This document shows positions 11,988 through 33,611 of a DNA stretch of 64,000 nt, in pieces. This stretch comes from Maylandia zebra (taxonomy: Eukaryota; Chordata; Actinopteri; Cichliformes; Cichlidae). The stretch lies in NCBI RefSeq assembly GCF_041146795.1, contig NC_135176.1, positions 12,461,286-12,525,285 of the forward strand, in the 5' to 3' direction. The position numbers and the translations under genes were made by a program. Position 1 is the stretch's first letter, and each line of letters begins with the position of its first letter. Below the pieces are notes generated by a model that searched no databases, had not been told where the DNA came from, and saw only the letters and a list, made by a program, of their open reading frames with translations.

Positions 11988-14954
11988 CAGCAGTTTGTCG
12001 ATGCTATGTGGGCTGTGGCTTGGTTTTCTCTGGTCTGCATCCTTGCATTAATTTATAAAGCGGTGATCATTATGTTTGAGTGCTACCTACACCTTCCGCG
12101 GAGGATATTTTTTCACCCCTACACCAATCCCTGCTCCTCTTTATTGCCTTGCAAAATTAGGGGGATTTGGGAAATCCACTAAAACGGGTTTGATCCACAC
12201 CAGTCGAATTACAAGGGCATTGGGAGCTCGGTAGCCCACTGTTGTCTGACACAGGCTCCTTCTCCAATCTTTTCATGTCAGGGGGGGCCCCGGGCTACCA
12301 GGATCCAGTCGATAAGATGTTGTTGAGATTTTTTTTATTAGTGGTGAATTGGAGTTGATTTGTGTGCCTGTCAATGATGTAGGTGTAGAGATAGTAATGG
12401 TGGGAGTGAAACATGATTACAGCAATCATTCTAATAGGTTTGTAACTAGGATCAAGTCAGTCAAATGGGAATTGAAGTATTTTGGCCTCAGGGACGCTAG
12501 GTATTCACTTAAACCACCGATGTGGCGCAGCCACATGTGTGTGTGCATAGTGCAAACAAGCCTGTTAGAGTAAAACATTATGGTTGTAAAACAGTTTCTT
12601 TTTTAAAAATATAACTTAGTTACTGGGTTCTGGGCATGTTGCCAGTCTAAATTGCTAAATAACTTGCGGTGTATCATACTTGACTGAGTGATAGCTCAAT
12701 TTTATTACATGGCCCATTTGGTGTAAGCTATAAAGCTTTTATCCACATCTGTCCCATCGCACACCAGAAGAAGTTGGGAAAGCAGTATGCAGGCGCTTTG
12801 ACTGTCTGCAGTGACGTCAGTGAAACAAAATAAGTATTTTATATGAGGTACAGCCCCAAAAGAAACCACCTCAGCTTTGCTCCGACACTTAAATTAGGAC
12901 TCTGATTGAATGTCAGATGGAGAAAAACGTACCGATGGGTTGAAAGCAACACTGCAAATGTGTGATGAGGAAGGTAATGCCTCTCATTTTAAGTCCACAT
13001 ATTATCTCCTCGATCTCCAGCATTGCCTTTTTTTTGCTGCTTCTTAAACCAGAGACAACTAACCAAGTCTGACTAGTGATTCCCTCTGTACAGCATGTTA
13101 CCGCTAATTTCATAATGGATAATGATTTCACAGCAGGTTTTGTGAAGAGAGAGAAGGCTTTTTCACCTCTAAATGGATCCAAATGATTTATTATCTGTGT
13201 CACTTTCAAACCAGGAGATGTGCCCTGATATACAGAAGAGAAAAAAAAAAGAAAAAAAATCTGCTTCTTTATCTTTCCCATTTAAATGTCGTGGGAGCTG
13301 TACATCATTGTCGTATAAAAGATAGGGGATAGAACAAGTCTTGTCCTTTTTGGCTTTTGGTGGAACATTCATAACTGTTAATTAATACAGACAAAGCTGG
13401 CCCCAGGCACAGATCTACAATATTTCTCAAATGAACCTCGGTGCTAGTGTGAGAATAAAAATGTATCTGAATTGTCTCATTGCCTGGAAATGGGAATAAT
13501 GTAATGATGTTCATATTGGTTGATGCACAGCACCTGCAAAAGAAAAGGACGAGCTGCCTCTGTTTGTGTCCCTGCCAGTGTAAACAAAATGTTGCAGAGA
13601 ACAAGGAAAACCGGTGCGCCACAGCTATGGTTAATTAGTGTTTATAATAGCGGGAAGAAACTGCTCCCTTTCTTATTAGTTAGGTTCATCGGGTTAAAAA
13701 TGGAGCTGTTTAGCAGCAGGCTTTGACAAACCTCAGTGAAGTGCTTATCAATAATCTAAATAGGTTAACAAGCTTGCTTTTGCTTTGCCTATTGACATGC
13801 CAGTGTGAACCTGATGTTAAGCACATCACACCTACTGCTGTCCTAGACCATAAGGACTAAGATGGGATGAATTTTGTATTAGAGCATTGTTAATTGGATG
13901 AGAAACTATGCATTTTATTCTCTATAGGTCTCCATGGGGTAAGGTTACACTTTATTTTACCACTGTGCACACATGTGGTTGGGGTGGCTGTATGTGACGC
14001 TTACACACCAGTAACTACTTATTATTAGGTACCTGGTGATTGCATTTGCAGTGAGGTACGAGATAGACTAATATGTGTTAATATGTGTTCAGTGACTTGA
14101 AGGACTAACAGGTCAAAAATCAAGGAATTCATTTTGCAGCTTCCATTGTTTTGTGCTTTGCAGTTATGCAGTTCTTCTAGGAAATGAAAACTGTAGTGGT
14201 TAAAAACTAGAAAAGGCAGTAAAAATCCAAAAGCTAAAATAAATCATCCTGCCTTGAACTCTCCATTCACTGACTTACCATTTATGACACCTGAAAGTAG
14301 TGGAAGCAAAAAGTGCAGAGCAGTTACAGACATAAAGGCTTTTCGAAATACTCCACCCTGTGGAGAGGTTTGGGTCCCATCAGGCATGTTTGTTCTGCGA
14401 ATGTTCATCACTTCCATTATGTATCATGTCAACAGCTGACAGTACTGCTTAGATGCACTGAAAGACTTAAAAAAGAAAAGAAAAGAAAAAGACTGCACTT
14501 ATGATTTGGGGTTTTTGAAATAAATTAAACACTGAAACATTCCAGTCGAGTCATATTTATTCTCCGCGAGCGCGCCGTTTTTTAATCTTGCTTTGGTACT
14601 TATCAAAGATTTGTCTCTTCTGCTCTGTGTTGCTTTTACATAAGAAATTGAGTTCTTAACACCTTTTAGCTCGAGATGGTTTCGCAGCGTCACTCCAACA
14701 TCACAGCAGATGGGTTTTTCAGATTTTCCCTATCGCCTCCTCCACTGATACACAAAGATCAGTATTCAGTGATTTGTGCATGAGCAAGCATAAAAAGGTT
14801 ATTATCAAGCCAGTGTGTGCGTTTAGCGCTAAACTGGAGGAAGGTAATGCTTTTATTAAAAATATCATTTATGTGGATATTTTTTGTTTTTTTCACTCTT
14901 TTCACACATTTTCATGTTTTTCTGGTCTAATTTGTCAAATCCTCTCGTTTTCAG
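11701..14954 (+). other. putative nlgn3 5' UTR intron, includes a CA repeat
   Basis: If the first exon is correct this is intron 1. It holds a (CA)n run at about 11939-11985 and otherwise unique AT-rich sequence, with no coding exon recognised. Confidence 0.4.
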
Positions 14955-14970
14955 ATCTGTGTTCCCTGCC

Positions 14971-15090
14971 ATGAAAGCTGGAAGTGGGGGCGCTCGATAC
15001 CTGGTTGAGGTGTATTCGGATTTTATAACTGTCAGATCTAAAGGCGCAGTGAGTGATGTCTGGTTGACAGGGTCAGTGCAGAAGGACTGA
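14971..15090 (+). CDS. upstream ORF in the nlgn3 5' leader (39 codons)
   Basis: A short frame starts at GCCATGA, a favourable start context, 17 bases into the exon that carries the nlgn3 start. It reads MKAGSGGARYLVEV and on to a TGA at 15088-15090, 54 bases before the neuroligin ATG. The peptide resembles nothing I know. Its likely role, if any, is to reduce initiation at the main start. That is inference. Confidence 0.4.
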   Translation: MKAGSGGARYLVEVYSDFITVRSKGAVSDVWLTGSVQKD

Positions 15091-15144
15091 ATAGACACTA
15101 AAGTGTGCATTTGTGTTGTGCAAGGGCACCATCTTGCCCAGACC

Positions 15145-26083
<10,939 letters not shown>

Positions 26084-27056
26084 CCTGGCAGCCAGAAAGA
26101 GATGAGAAATGTGACATAGATGAAAAATGGAAATGTAAAGCTGTATTTAGGATGTGTAGGTAAAATAGGATTTAATATGTATGTTCTGTCTTTTTCCAAA
26201 GGTGTACAACCGCGAACATCCTGCCTTTGCTTTCTCATAATAGGAAGTCTAACTGCAGAGTCATTTTATAATAATCATTTTCAAAGGCAGTCGAAAAGAA
26301 AAAGTGCATTTCATTTTCCACTTTGGCTTTTTTGGAACTTTACCTAGCAAGAACTTAGTATAATGTTTGTACAGTTGGATTTGTATGGGAAGTTTTTCTT
26401 ACTCTGTGATATCTATTTTGATCTCGTGGAACAAAGTGACATTACAACTCATGGTGGACAGAGATGAGATCTGGGAGAAGCATAAAAGCAGTATTATTAT
26501 TACTATTATCAAGCTATTTTATACATATTTCTCATGGTACATTGCTTATTATGAAAATGTATTTTTACTGTAATTACTTTAAATGCCTTGTACAGCACAT
26601 CGCTTACATGAGGAATTACTGTGGAGTCATGCCAACAATGGATTGAAGTTTTACTGGTCACATGTGTTAAAACTGTCCAATTTACCCAAAATATTTCTAT
26701 CTGGTAGTGCAAATTATAGCACTGTGTGTGTGTGTGGGGGGGGGGGGGGGGGGGGGGGGCTTGGTTTGTGAGAGTGTGGTGCGAGTGTGTGGCTGACAGC
26801 TGCAGTACAAAAATGTAAATTAGGCACTGGTTGAAATTAACCATTGGGTTTTGCATATGTAGTATTGTGTAATTTATTGTAGTCTATTTGAGTAACCTTG
26901 CTATGTTATTGTTTTATGTGCTTTTCAATTTTTGCTTAGTACATCGTAGCAATAGATCTTCTGCTTCACTATAAAGAGAAAATTGCTTAAGATGTGTTTT
27001 TCCTACTCTAACCAAACTCATGGTTCTTTTGGCTTGGCTTGTTTGTCCAGAATAAA
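26084..27056 (+). other. nlgn3: nlgn3 3' UTR with poly(A) signal
   Basis: AT-rich sequence after the stop codon, containing a (TG)n-(G)n tract at about 26723-26759 (about 24 G). AATAAA stands at 27051-27056 and is the best candidate polyadenylation signal, giving a 3' UTR near 1 kb. Confidence 0.6.
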
Positions 27057-28270
27057 CTTAGACCAACATTTTATTTGTCGTTTGTTTATGAAAAGCCTAC
27101 TGTAAGGTCTTCAGAGAGATGACTGTAATTACATTGTAACTGTATGTATACCAATTCAGTTATTCACATTTAAAAAGCAGTTTTATGAAACTTGCAGAAT
27201 ATTGCTCCCTCTCCAAGTGGTTTGGACCCCTTGTCAAGCTAAACCCAGGGGTCTTTCTGTACTGAATGGACACGATGGACCTCAAGCTTTGCGATTTGAG
27301 TTCTTTGAACCTATAAAATTGTTTACTGGTAATCTAAATGAGATGGCTATTAAAAGATTTTTGGAACTAAAGATGAGTCTTGTCCGAATCTGGGATTTGA
27401 ACACAATTTATAGGGAAAAAGCAGGTATAATGACAACTTATAAATCGTATATGTCAAGAAAGGTAGTCCTAAGCTGTATAATATCTAGGTCATGATTAGC
27501 CTTAGAGATGCAGTTACAGGGGAACTGTGCTGCATTTACACTGTTACACTGTTCCTGGAGTGTTTTTTAAAACCTTGGTAAGCCGCTAAAAAAAATTCAT
27601 GTAAGATATTTGAAAATCTGGGGATAAAGAAGTGAGATCAACAGACCTCTGTAACTGGCTTCTCTTCTTTGCTTGAGGCTAGCAGCTGGATGCTGCATCA
27701 GCTGACACTATTTCAGCACACCTAACTCTCCAGCTGAAGTGTTTTCTGATGAGTTGCAAAAAAGATGTCTCCAGTTCAGTTATAATTTGGATTTTAAAGT
27801 CCAGTATTGTTAAATAGTTTGAATGTGAGGCTGAATAAGTGGAATCTCGATTATTTCCAGTGAAGTAATTTAAAAGATGTGAGGTTAATTTAGGTTTAGA
27901 TAAGGCTTGGGGTTAAAATTAGACTATCTATGTTGATTTGTTCTCTCTAAAGCATTACTAGGTCAGTAACTTATATATGCTATGTTGGTTATCTTTTCCG
28001 AGTGTAATAGATAATATAATGGGTTGGCCTAGCGTCTGGGTCTGAAAAGTGAAACCACCACAGATATCCCTTAAAACTACAATCTTTCTAATAACCAGTG
28101 GGGCCAATACTTGTGTCTGTGAAAACACTTCCAGCCCTATAGAGGTCTATGAGAAAACAGCCTTTAGCTTTGACATATGTAATAACTCCTACTGAGTTTT
28201 TGGGTTCACTCACTTGTTTTGACTCTAATTGAATAAAACATTATTTCCATTTTGCTCCGTTTTGCATTCC
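27057..28270. other. intergenic, no gene seen
   Basis: Unique-looking AT-rich sequence downstream of nlgn3. The longest frame (97 codons at 27202-27495) has no recognisable similarity. Confidence 0.5.
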
Positions 28271-28274
28271 AAGT

Positions 28275-28580
28275 GTCTGTTCAATTTAATTCAGTGTTAT
28301 TTATATAGCGCCAAATCACAAAAACTGTTGTCTCAATGTGCTTTATATTGTAAAGGTGCTACAATACTAAAGAGAAAATCACAAAAATCAGACAATCCAA
28401 TTATGAGCAAACACTTAGTGTTGGTGGGAAGGAAAAACTCCCTCTCAACAGGAAGAAATCTCTGGCAGATCCAGCCTCAGGGAGGGGCAGCCATCTGCTG
28501 TGAACGGTTGGGGGTGTGAGGCGACAGGACAAGAGAAACACTGTGGAAAAGAGCCACACATTAATGACTAATTAAAGGAG
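28275..28580 (+). repeat. dispersed teleost repeat, copy 1
   Basis: Begins ATTTATATAGCGCCAAATCA and runs through GGAAGGAAAAACTCCCT, CAGGAAGAAA, CTCAGGGAGGGGCAGCCATC and GGACAAGAGAAACAC. The same order of blocks recurs at 60838-61135 in mtmr2 with similar spacing. This sequence is very common in percomorph genomes. I cannot assign it to a class. No ORF. Confidence 0.75.
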
Positions 28581-28692
28581 AAAGGAGAGATTCTTAGAAA
28601 GAAGAGATCCTCGGAAAGAAAAATCTCTCCATACACCACAGTGGAGACACAAACCATGCCATGGTGTCTAAGTCCATCTATGTCCAATCTAT

Positions 28693-30650
28693 GAATCAGA
28701 ATCAGATTGCCTTTTATTGTCATTGCAATATCTAATACAAGAAATTAAGGTGATAGATAGATATTTCTGCCAACAAAGACATTCACACAAAAAAACAGTT
28801 TTTACACAGTGAACCAAACCCTTTCAGGAGAAGACAATAGATATTTATGAATATGAATGAGTCCAATTGCCTCACAATAATAATGTTTAATTTAGAACAA
28901 TGTTTACACATAGAGAAAAACTCATGTTGGACATGTAGGGTCTAAGCAGGTCAAACAGCAAGTGACCTGGTGGAAGGTTTCTTTAGTGATCCTGAAGGCT
29001 CTTGAGAGGTATCTCTCTCTTGCAGTCTCTTCCATAGAGGGGATACAGCCAGTGATCTTTTGTACTTTCTTTGGATAGCCTTTTTAATGTCCTGCACTGC
29101 GGGAGGCCTGGTGAGATTGTTGGAAATAAAGGTCCCAAAAAATTTAAAAACATGGACCCTCTCAATAGAGTCTCCACTGATGACCGAGCGAGCCTCTGCT
29201 CTTCGTGATGTCTATGATTTATTTTGTTTTCTTTTGCAAGATTGTTTGCTGAACACCACATGACCAGTTGATGGACCTCAGCCCTGTAGAGAGAGTCATC
29301 TGCCGCTCATATGAGTCCCACTAGTGTGGTGACATTAGCAAATTTAATAATGGTTTTAATGGGATGGACTGAGGTGCAGTGTTTGGTAGGAGAGGAAAGA
29401 CTAAACTCAGCCAGCTTCTTGATCAGGCTCTATGGCGTGATGCTGTTAATGTTGAGTTATAGTCAACATAGAGCATCCTCACATGTTTTGATTCATTTGA
29501 TGATTCAAGGTGGAGTGGAGAGCTGTCGCAATGGCATCCTCTGTGGATTTGTTCACTTTGTAAGCATAGTGATGTGGGTCAAGAGTCAGTGGAAGACAGC
29601 CTTTGATGTGATTTGATACCAGCCCTTCAAAGCACTTCAGGATTGTAGATGTTAGGGCAACAGGTCTCCCTGTAGTCAGTGAGGGAGTCAGAAGCTTTCC
29701 TTGAGTCTGGATTGATGACAGATGACTTCAAGCAAGGTGGGATAATGATTTGTGCAAGGGTTAAAGATGTAGTGGTGAAAAATGCTGAGGTCTGGACTGG
29801 GACACGCCTTGAGCACTTTGTTGGGTACCTTGTCTGAGCTAGAAGCTTTTCTCAGCCTTCCTTGGGTTTACCAATCTAAACATGAGGTTCACATCACACT
29901 CCTGTACAGTGGTAGTAGGTGTAGATGGAGGGCCCAAACTGGGTCTTTTAACCTCAAAGCCAGCAAAGCAGCTTACCTCCTCTACCAGGGAAGTGTTCAT
30001 GTTGTTGAGTTTGAGATTGCTGTCCTTGTGATTAGTGATGTGTGTCCTGCCAAGCCTGCCTGAGTTTATTGTCAGTAAAGTGGACCTCAATTTTCCTCTT
30101 ACAGTCCTGTTTGGCCTGATTGATGCCACTTTTCAATCTTGTCTTCGAACGGACATGAGGGCTAGATCATTCAGTCCTCAAGGGAAACTGGACTTCCTTA
30201 GTTATCCAGGGTTTCTTGTCAGAAAAAACGCTGATGTGCTTAATAACACAGGTGGAGATGCAGCACAGTTTGTGTATATTTGAAAAATTTCCCATTTAGT
30301 GTGTGCAAAGCAGTCCTGTAGCTCAGTGATAGAGCCCTCTGGGGAGGTTTTGATGATCATTATGTGTGGCTTTGTTTTTTCCTGAGGGCTGCGTGCTAGG
30401 GGAAGGAGTAATCAAAGATGGTCTGACAGACCCAACTGTGGAAGGGTCACAGTGCTGTATGCATCCCTGATGTTTGAATACACCCATGTGGCTTTGTGTA
30501 TAGATCCGCCTGGCAGCCCTGCTTCTGCCTTCCTCTCTTTATGGCACCTTCATTGCTTGGCAGACCCCAAAACAACCTATGGTGAGCCTGGAGGTCTTGT
30601 TATGTCCACTGGGATGTTGTGAACTCACCAGAGGTCCAACATGATAGCCA
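28693..30650 (-). mobile_element. decayed LINE (non-LTR retrotransposon), minus strand
   Basis: Broken frames on the minus strand recall the reverse transcriptase of fish LINEs in the correct order: RLVNPRKAEKSFSSDKVPNK near 29840-29880, SLIKKLAEF and IIKFANV near 29340-29420, then WCSANNLA near 29250 and SIERVHVFKFFGTFISNNL near 29110-29170. The 3' end, near 28693, carries the motif GAATCAGAATCAG in plus-strand view, typical of LINE tails with short tandem repeats. Many stops and frameshifts show it is long dead. The clade is probably CR1/L2/Rex1-like, not certain. The 5' limit is a guess. Confidence 0.7.
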
Positions 30651-32292
30651 CAGGACACTGTTTATAAACTCCTGACATCTATATAAGAGCATATCTTTAC
30701 AGAGCATGAACAGCAATGCCAGAAATAACACAAAAGACACCACACTAGAGAGCCAAGAGCTATTGCACTAATACACAGAAGTTATCTTGAGTGTAACACA
30801 TTGTGCACTGTATAAATGATCAGATCTACATCCATCATTTATATACAGATTATGATTGTATCTAGCGTTCGCTATCAAACACTATGGCAATGCAGCCAGT
30901 AGTCATCAGACACTGACTGATGAATTGGCACTTTTGTCCAGCATGTGGAGCGTTGAGAATACTAAAATTATCCAGATCTCATCTTTTCATCTTCTTTGCT
31001 TGGTACACACCTTTAGAAAAACCACCAACACATTCCTTACAGTCGTCATGTTTAATTAGGTGTTCCTGCTACTGCTGCTGTTTTAGGCTTCATCTTTTAA
31101 TCATGTTAAAACACACTGGCTGGTTTCATATCCCAAATACCCAGCTGAAAGAGTCTGAGATCACTAAAGATAATCAAACAAACATGGAGGGAAGCTTAGT
31201 CCATCCTTACTTCAGCATCTGGGAAAATAAATAATTTAACCCTCGCCACAGGAGGCCTTTGGCACTGAAGTCACTCCCGACTGAGCCTGACTTGTTTTTC
31301 TCCTCCAAGTGCTTGTTTGTTTGTTTGAGAGCTGTTTGTTTGGTTTTTTCATAAGATAACACGACACACATTATGACAACGGTGATAAGAGATTATGTAA
31401 ATACTTTTACAGGGCACTTCTCCACTCCCTCTATATAAACATGCATATTACCATGTTCAGTGTGTAAATACTGGCAAGTGTATCTATCCTAGGCAGTCAG
31501 TTATAAAAGTGTCATATCAATTACACTGTCTCATAGGCCTACATTGCATTATTTTAACATACCCTGCAGAGTAGGACCAATAATAATATAGCTACAATTT
31601 CCTATGTGATTATGCAAAATAGCCTTTATAACATTTGCACGTTAGCTGAACGCTTGGGCAGTAATATGTTTGCTTAAAATATCAGTTCATGCATTAACCA
31701 GAGGCTGTTACGCAGACTTATTAACTGCTACCGAATAATTTATCATATGATCTATGGTAACATCACCGGCCACCATCTGCATCAGCTTTGTGGAATGCAG
31801 TTTATTAATAAAGTCTCTTTTCATGCCACCCAAGACAGCAAGCGTCTAAATCCAGTCCCCCTACCTAATCCCCGTCCTTTGATTGTCAACATTAAGCAAA
31901 GCTGACAGCCATTGTACACACTCATATGCAGTACAGAGGTTAATTAATGCTTCTTGTCTGTCTCTCTTTCACATTCTCTCATATGTCTTCTTAGAGACTT
32001 CAAAGGCGTCACTTCCCTGCACTTTAAGTGTATCAGAGCCAGTGTCATGAATCCTTTCTAAACAAATCACTTGATCTGTAATTGCTTTGAGAAAGGTTGC
32101 AGAATGGAAAGTTAAACCAAACAATTTCAGCATCCAGAAGCCGATTATATTTGAAGGAACTGTCTGAGGAGGAGTGATTTTTTTATTTATTTTTTGGGTC
32201 GGGAACACAGCAGTCCCTCCAGCTTTTTACAGGATCCGGTGAGTTGGTAAAAATTGCACTGCATCTCTAGCAGTCCCAATAACTAATACAAC
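30651..32292. other. intergenic, no gene seen
   Basis: AT-rich sequence between the LINE fragment and the SINE. No exon or element recognised, although the left part may still belong to the LINE. Confidence 0.45.
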
Positions 32293-32306
32293 TAGATAAC
32301 TGTATA

Positions 32307-32646
32307 GGCAGCACGGTGGCATGGTGGTTAGCACTGTTGCTTCACAGCAAGAAGGTCCTGAGTTCAATTCTACCATCAGCAGGGTCTTTCTGTGTGAGGT
32401 TTGCGTGGGTTCTCCCCGGGTACTCCGGCTTCCTCCCACAGTCCAAAGACATGTACTTTGTGGGGATAGGTTAATTGGAAAATCTGAATTGCCCATAGGT
32501 GTGAATGTGAGTGCGAATGGTTGTCTGTCCCTGTGTGTTACCCTGCGACAGACTGGCGACCTGTCCAGGGTGTACCCCGCCTCTCGCCCTGTGACAGCTG
32601 GGATAGGCTCCAGCACCCCCTAGATAAGCAGAAGCGAATGGATGGA
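32307..32646 (+). mobile_element. tRNA-head SINE with 14-bp target duplication
   Basis: Starts GGCAGCACGGTGGCATGGTGG, a tRNA-like A box, followed by GAGTTCAATTC in the B-box place. Then come the fish-wide blocks GGGTACTCCGGCTTCCTCCC, GACTGGCGACCTGTCCAGGG and AGCTGGGATAGGCTCCAGC, and a tail of GGATGGATAGA type. It is bounded by exact direct repeats TAGATAACTGTATA at 32293-32306 and 32647-32660, as expected of LINE-driven insertion. The perfect duplication suggests a fairly young insertion. It lies 1 kb upstream of plp1. Confidence 0.85.
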
Positions 32647-32660
32647 TAGATAACTGTATA

Positions 32661-33611
32661 ATAATATAAAGTGCTGTTTCTCCAAAATAATTAAAGCATT
32701 CCCTTTTTAATTCCTGGTAATTAAATGTGATATAATAGTGTGATCATTTGTGTCTTTTGATGATGATATTTGATTACGTCTACTTGTGCACTGTGTGCTT
32801 TAAATGGCAAATGAAAGGAGGGTGAGGATTTTCACTCTCTCGTAAAAAAAAAAAAAAGCATGGTGTTTTCTCCTGCTGCACACTGGCGCCTTTGTAGTGA
32901 ACCCAGCTTTGACATCAACTGGGTCAAACATGAGGGAGGGAGGGAAGGAGGACAGCAGCTGGACCCAACCATCAATGTCACCCTTGTTACTCAACTTCGT
33001 CAATGTCAGTCACTGAGGTTTAGATTTATTTTCCTCTTCTGTCTGTGCGTGCTTCTTATCTTTAAGTGTTCTGCACAAATGGACTTATAAGCCACGAGAC
33101 CTGTTACCTGTGGTGCTGATGTCTGACATGGGGTGTGTGCAATAAACAGATGACTTATCAAAAGCGTGTGTAAAGAGATAAAAACATGTAGAAAAAAAAA
33201 TGTAGATCGCAGAATAGCTGAGTTGTTATTTTACTGAATGCTTAAAAGTGTAAAGTGTGCATGTAAAAGCTGGCATGTTTATTAAATTACCCACATATGT
33301 TATGATAGAATCAGGGAAAGAAAAGAAATGAAAATGCTGTAAAAGGAAGAAGATACCAAGATGAAAGTTCGTGTTAGAATATTTGGCCCACTCTCTGTTC
33401 CCCGTGGCTCCTTAAATAATGACTGGCAGCTGAAATGGGTCTTTGTGACTTTAAGATGTGACTCGGGGAGATGTGGTCTATCTATTGTTGATGAGACAAA
33501 AGCGCGAGTTAGATTCATATAGGGGTGGCGGCGAATAACTTCTCATATCCTCATATCACAGTCACAAAGCCACCCAGCAAAACTTCAATAACCTGACACT
33601 TCTTTCCGGAC
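32661..33611. other. upstream region of plp1
   Basis: Nearly 1 kb before the plp1 start codon, with a short A run near 32845-32857 and otherwise unique sequence. This must contain the promoter, since exon 1 carries the ATG at 33612. No TATA box or initiator can be named with confidence. Confidence 0.4.
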
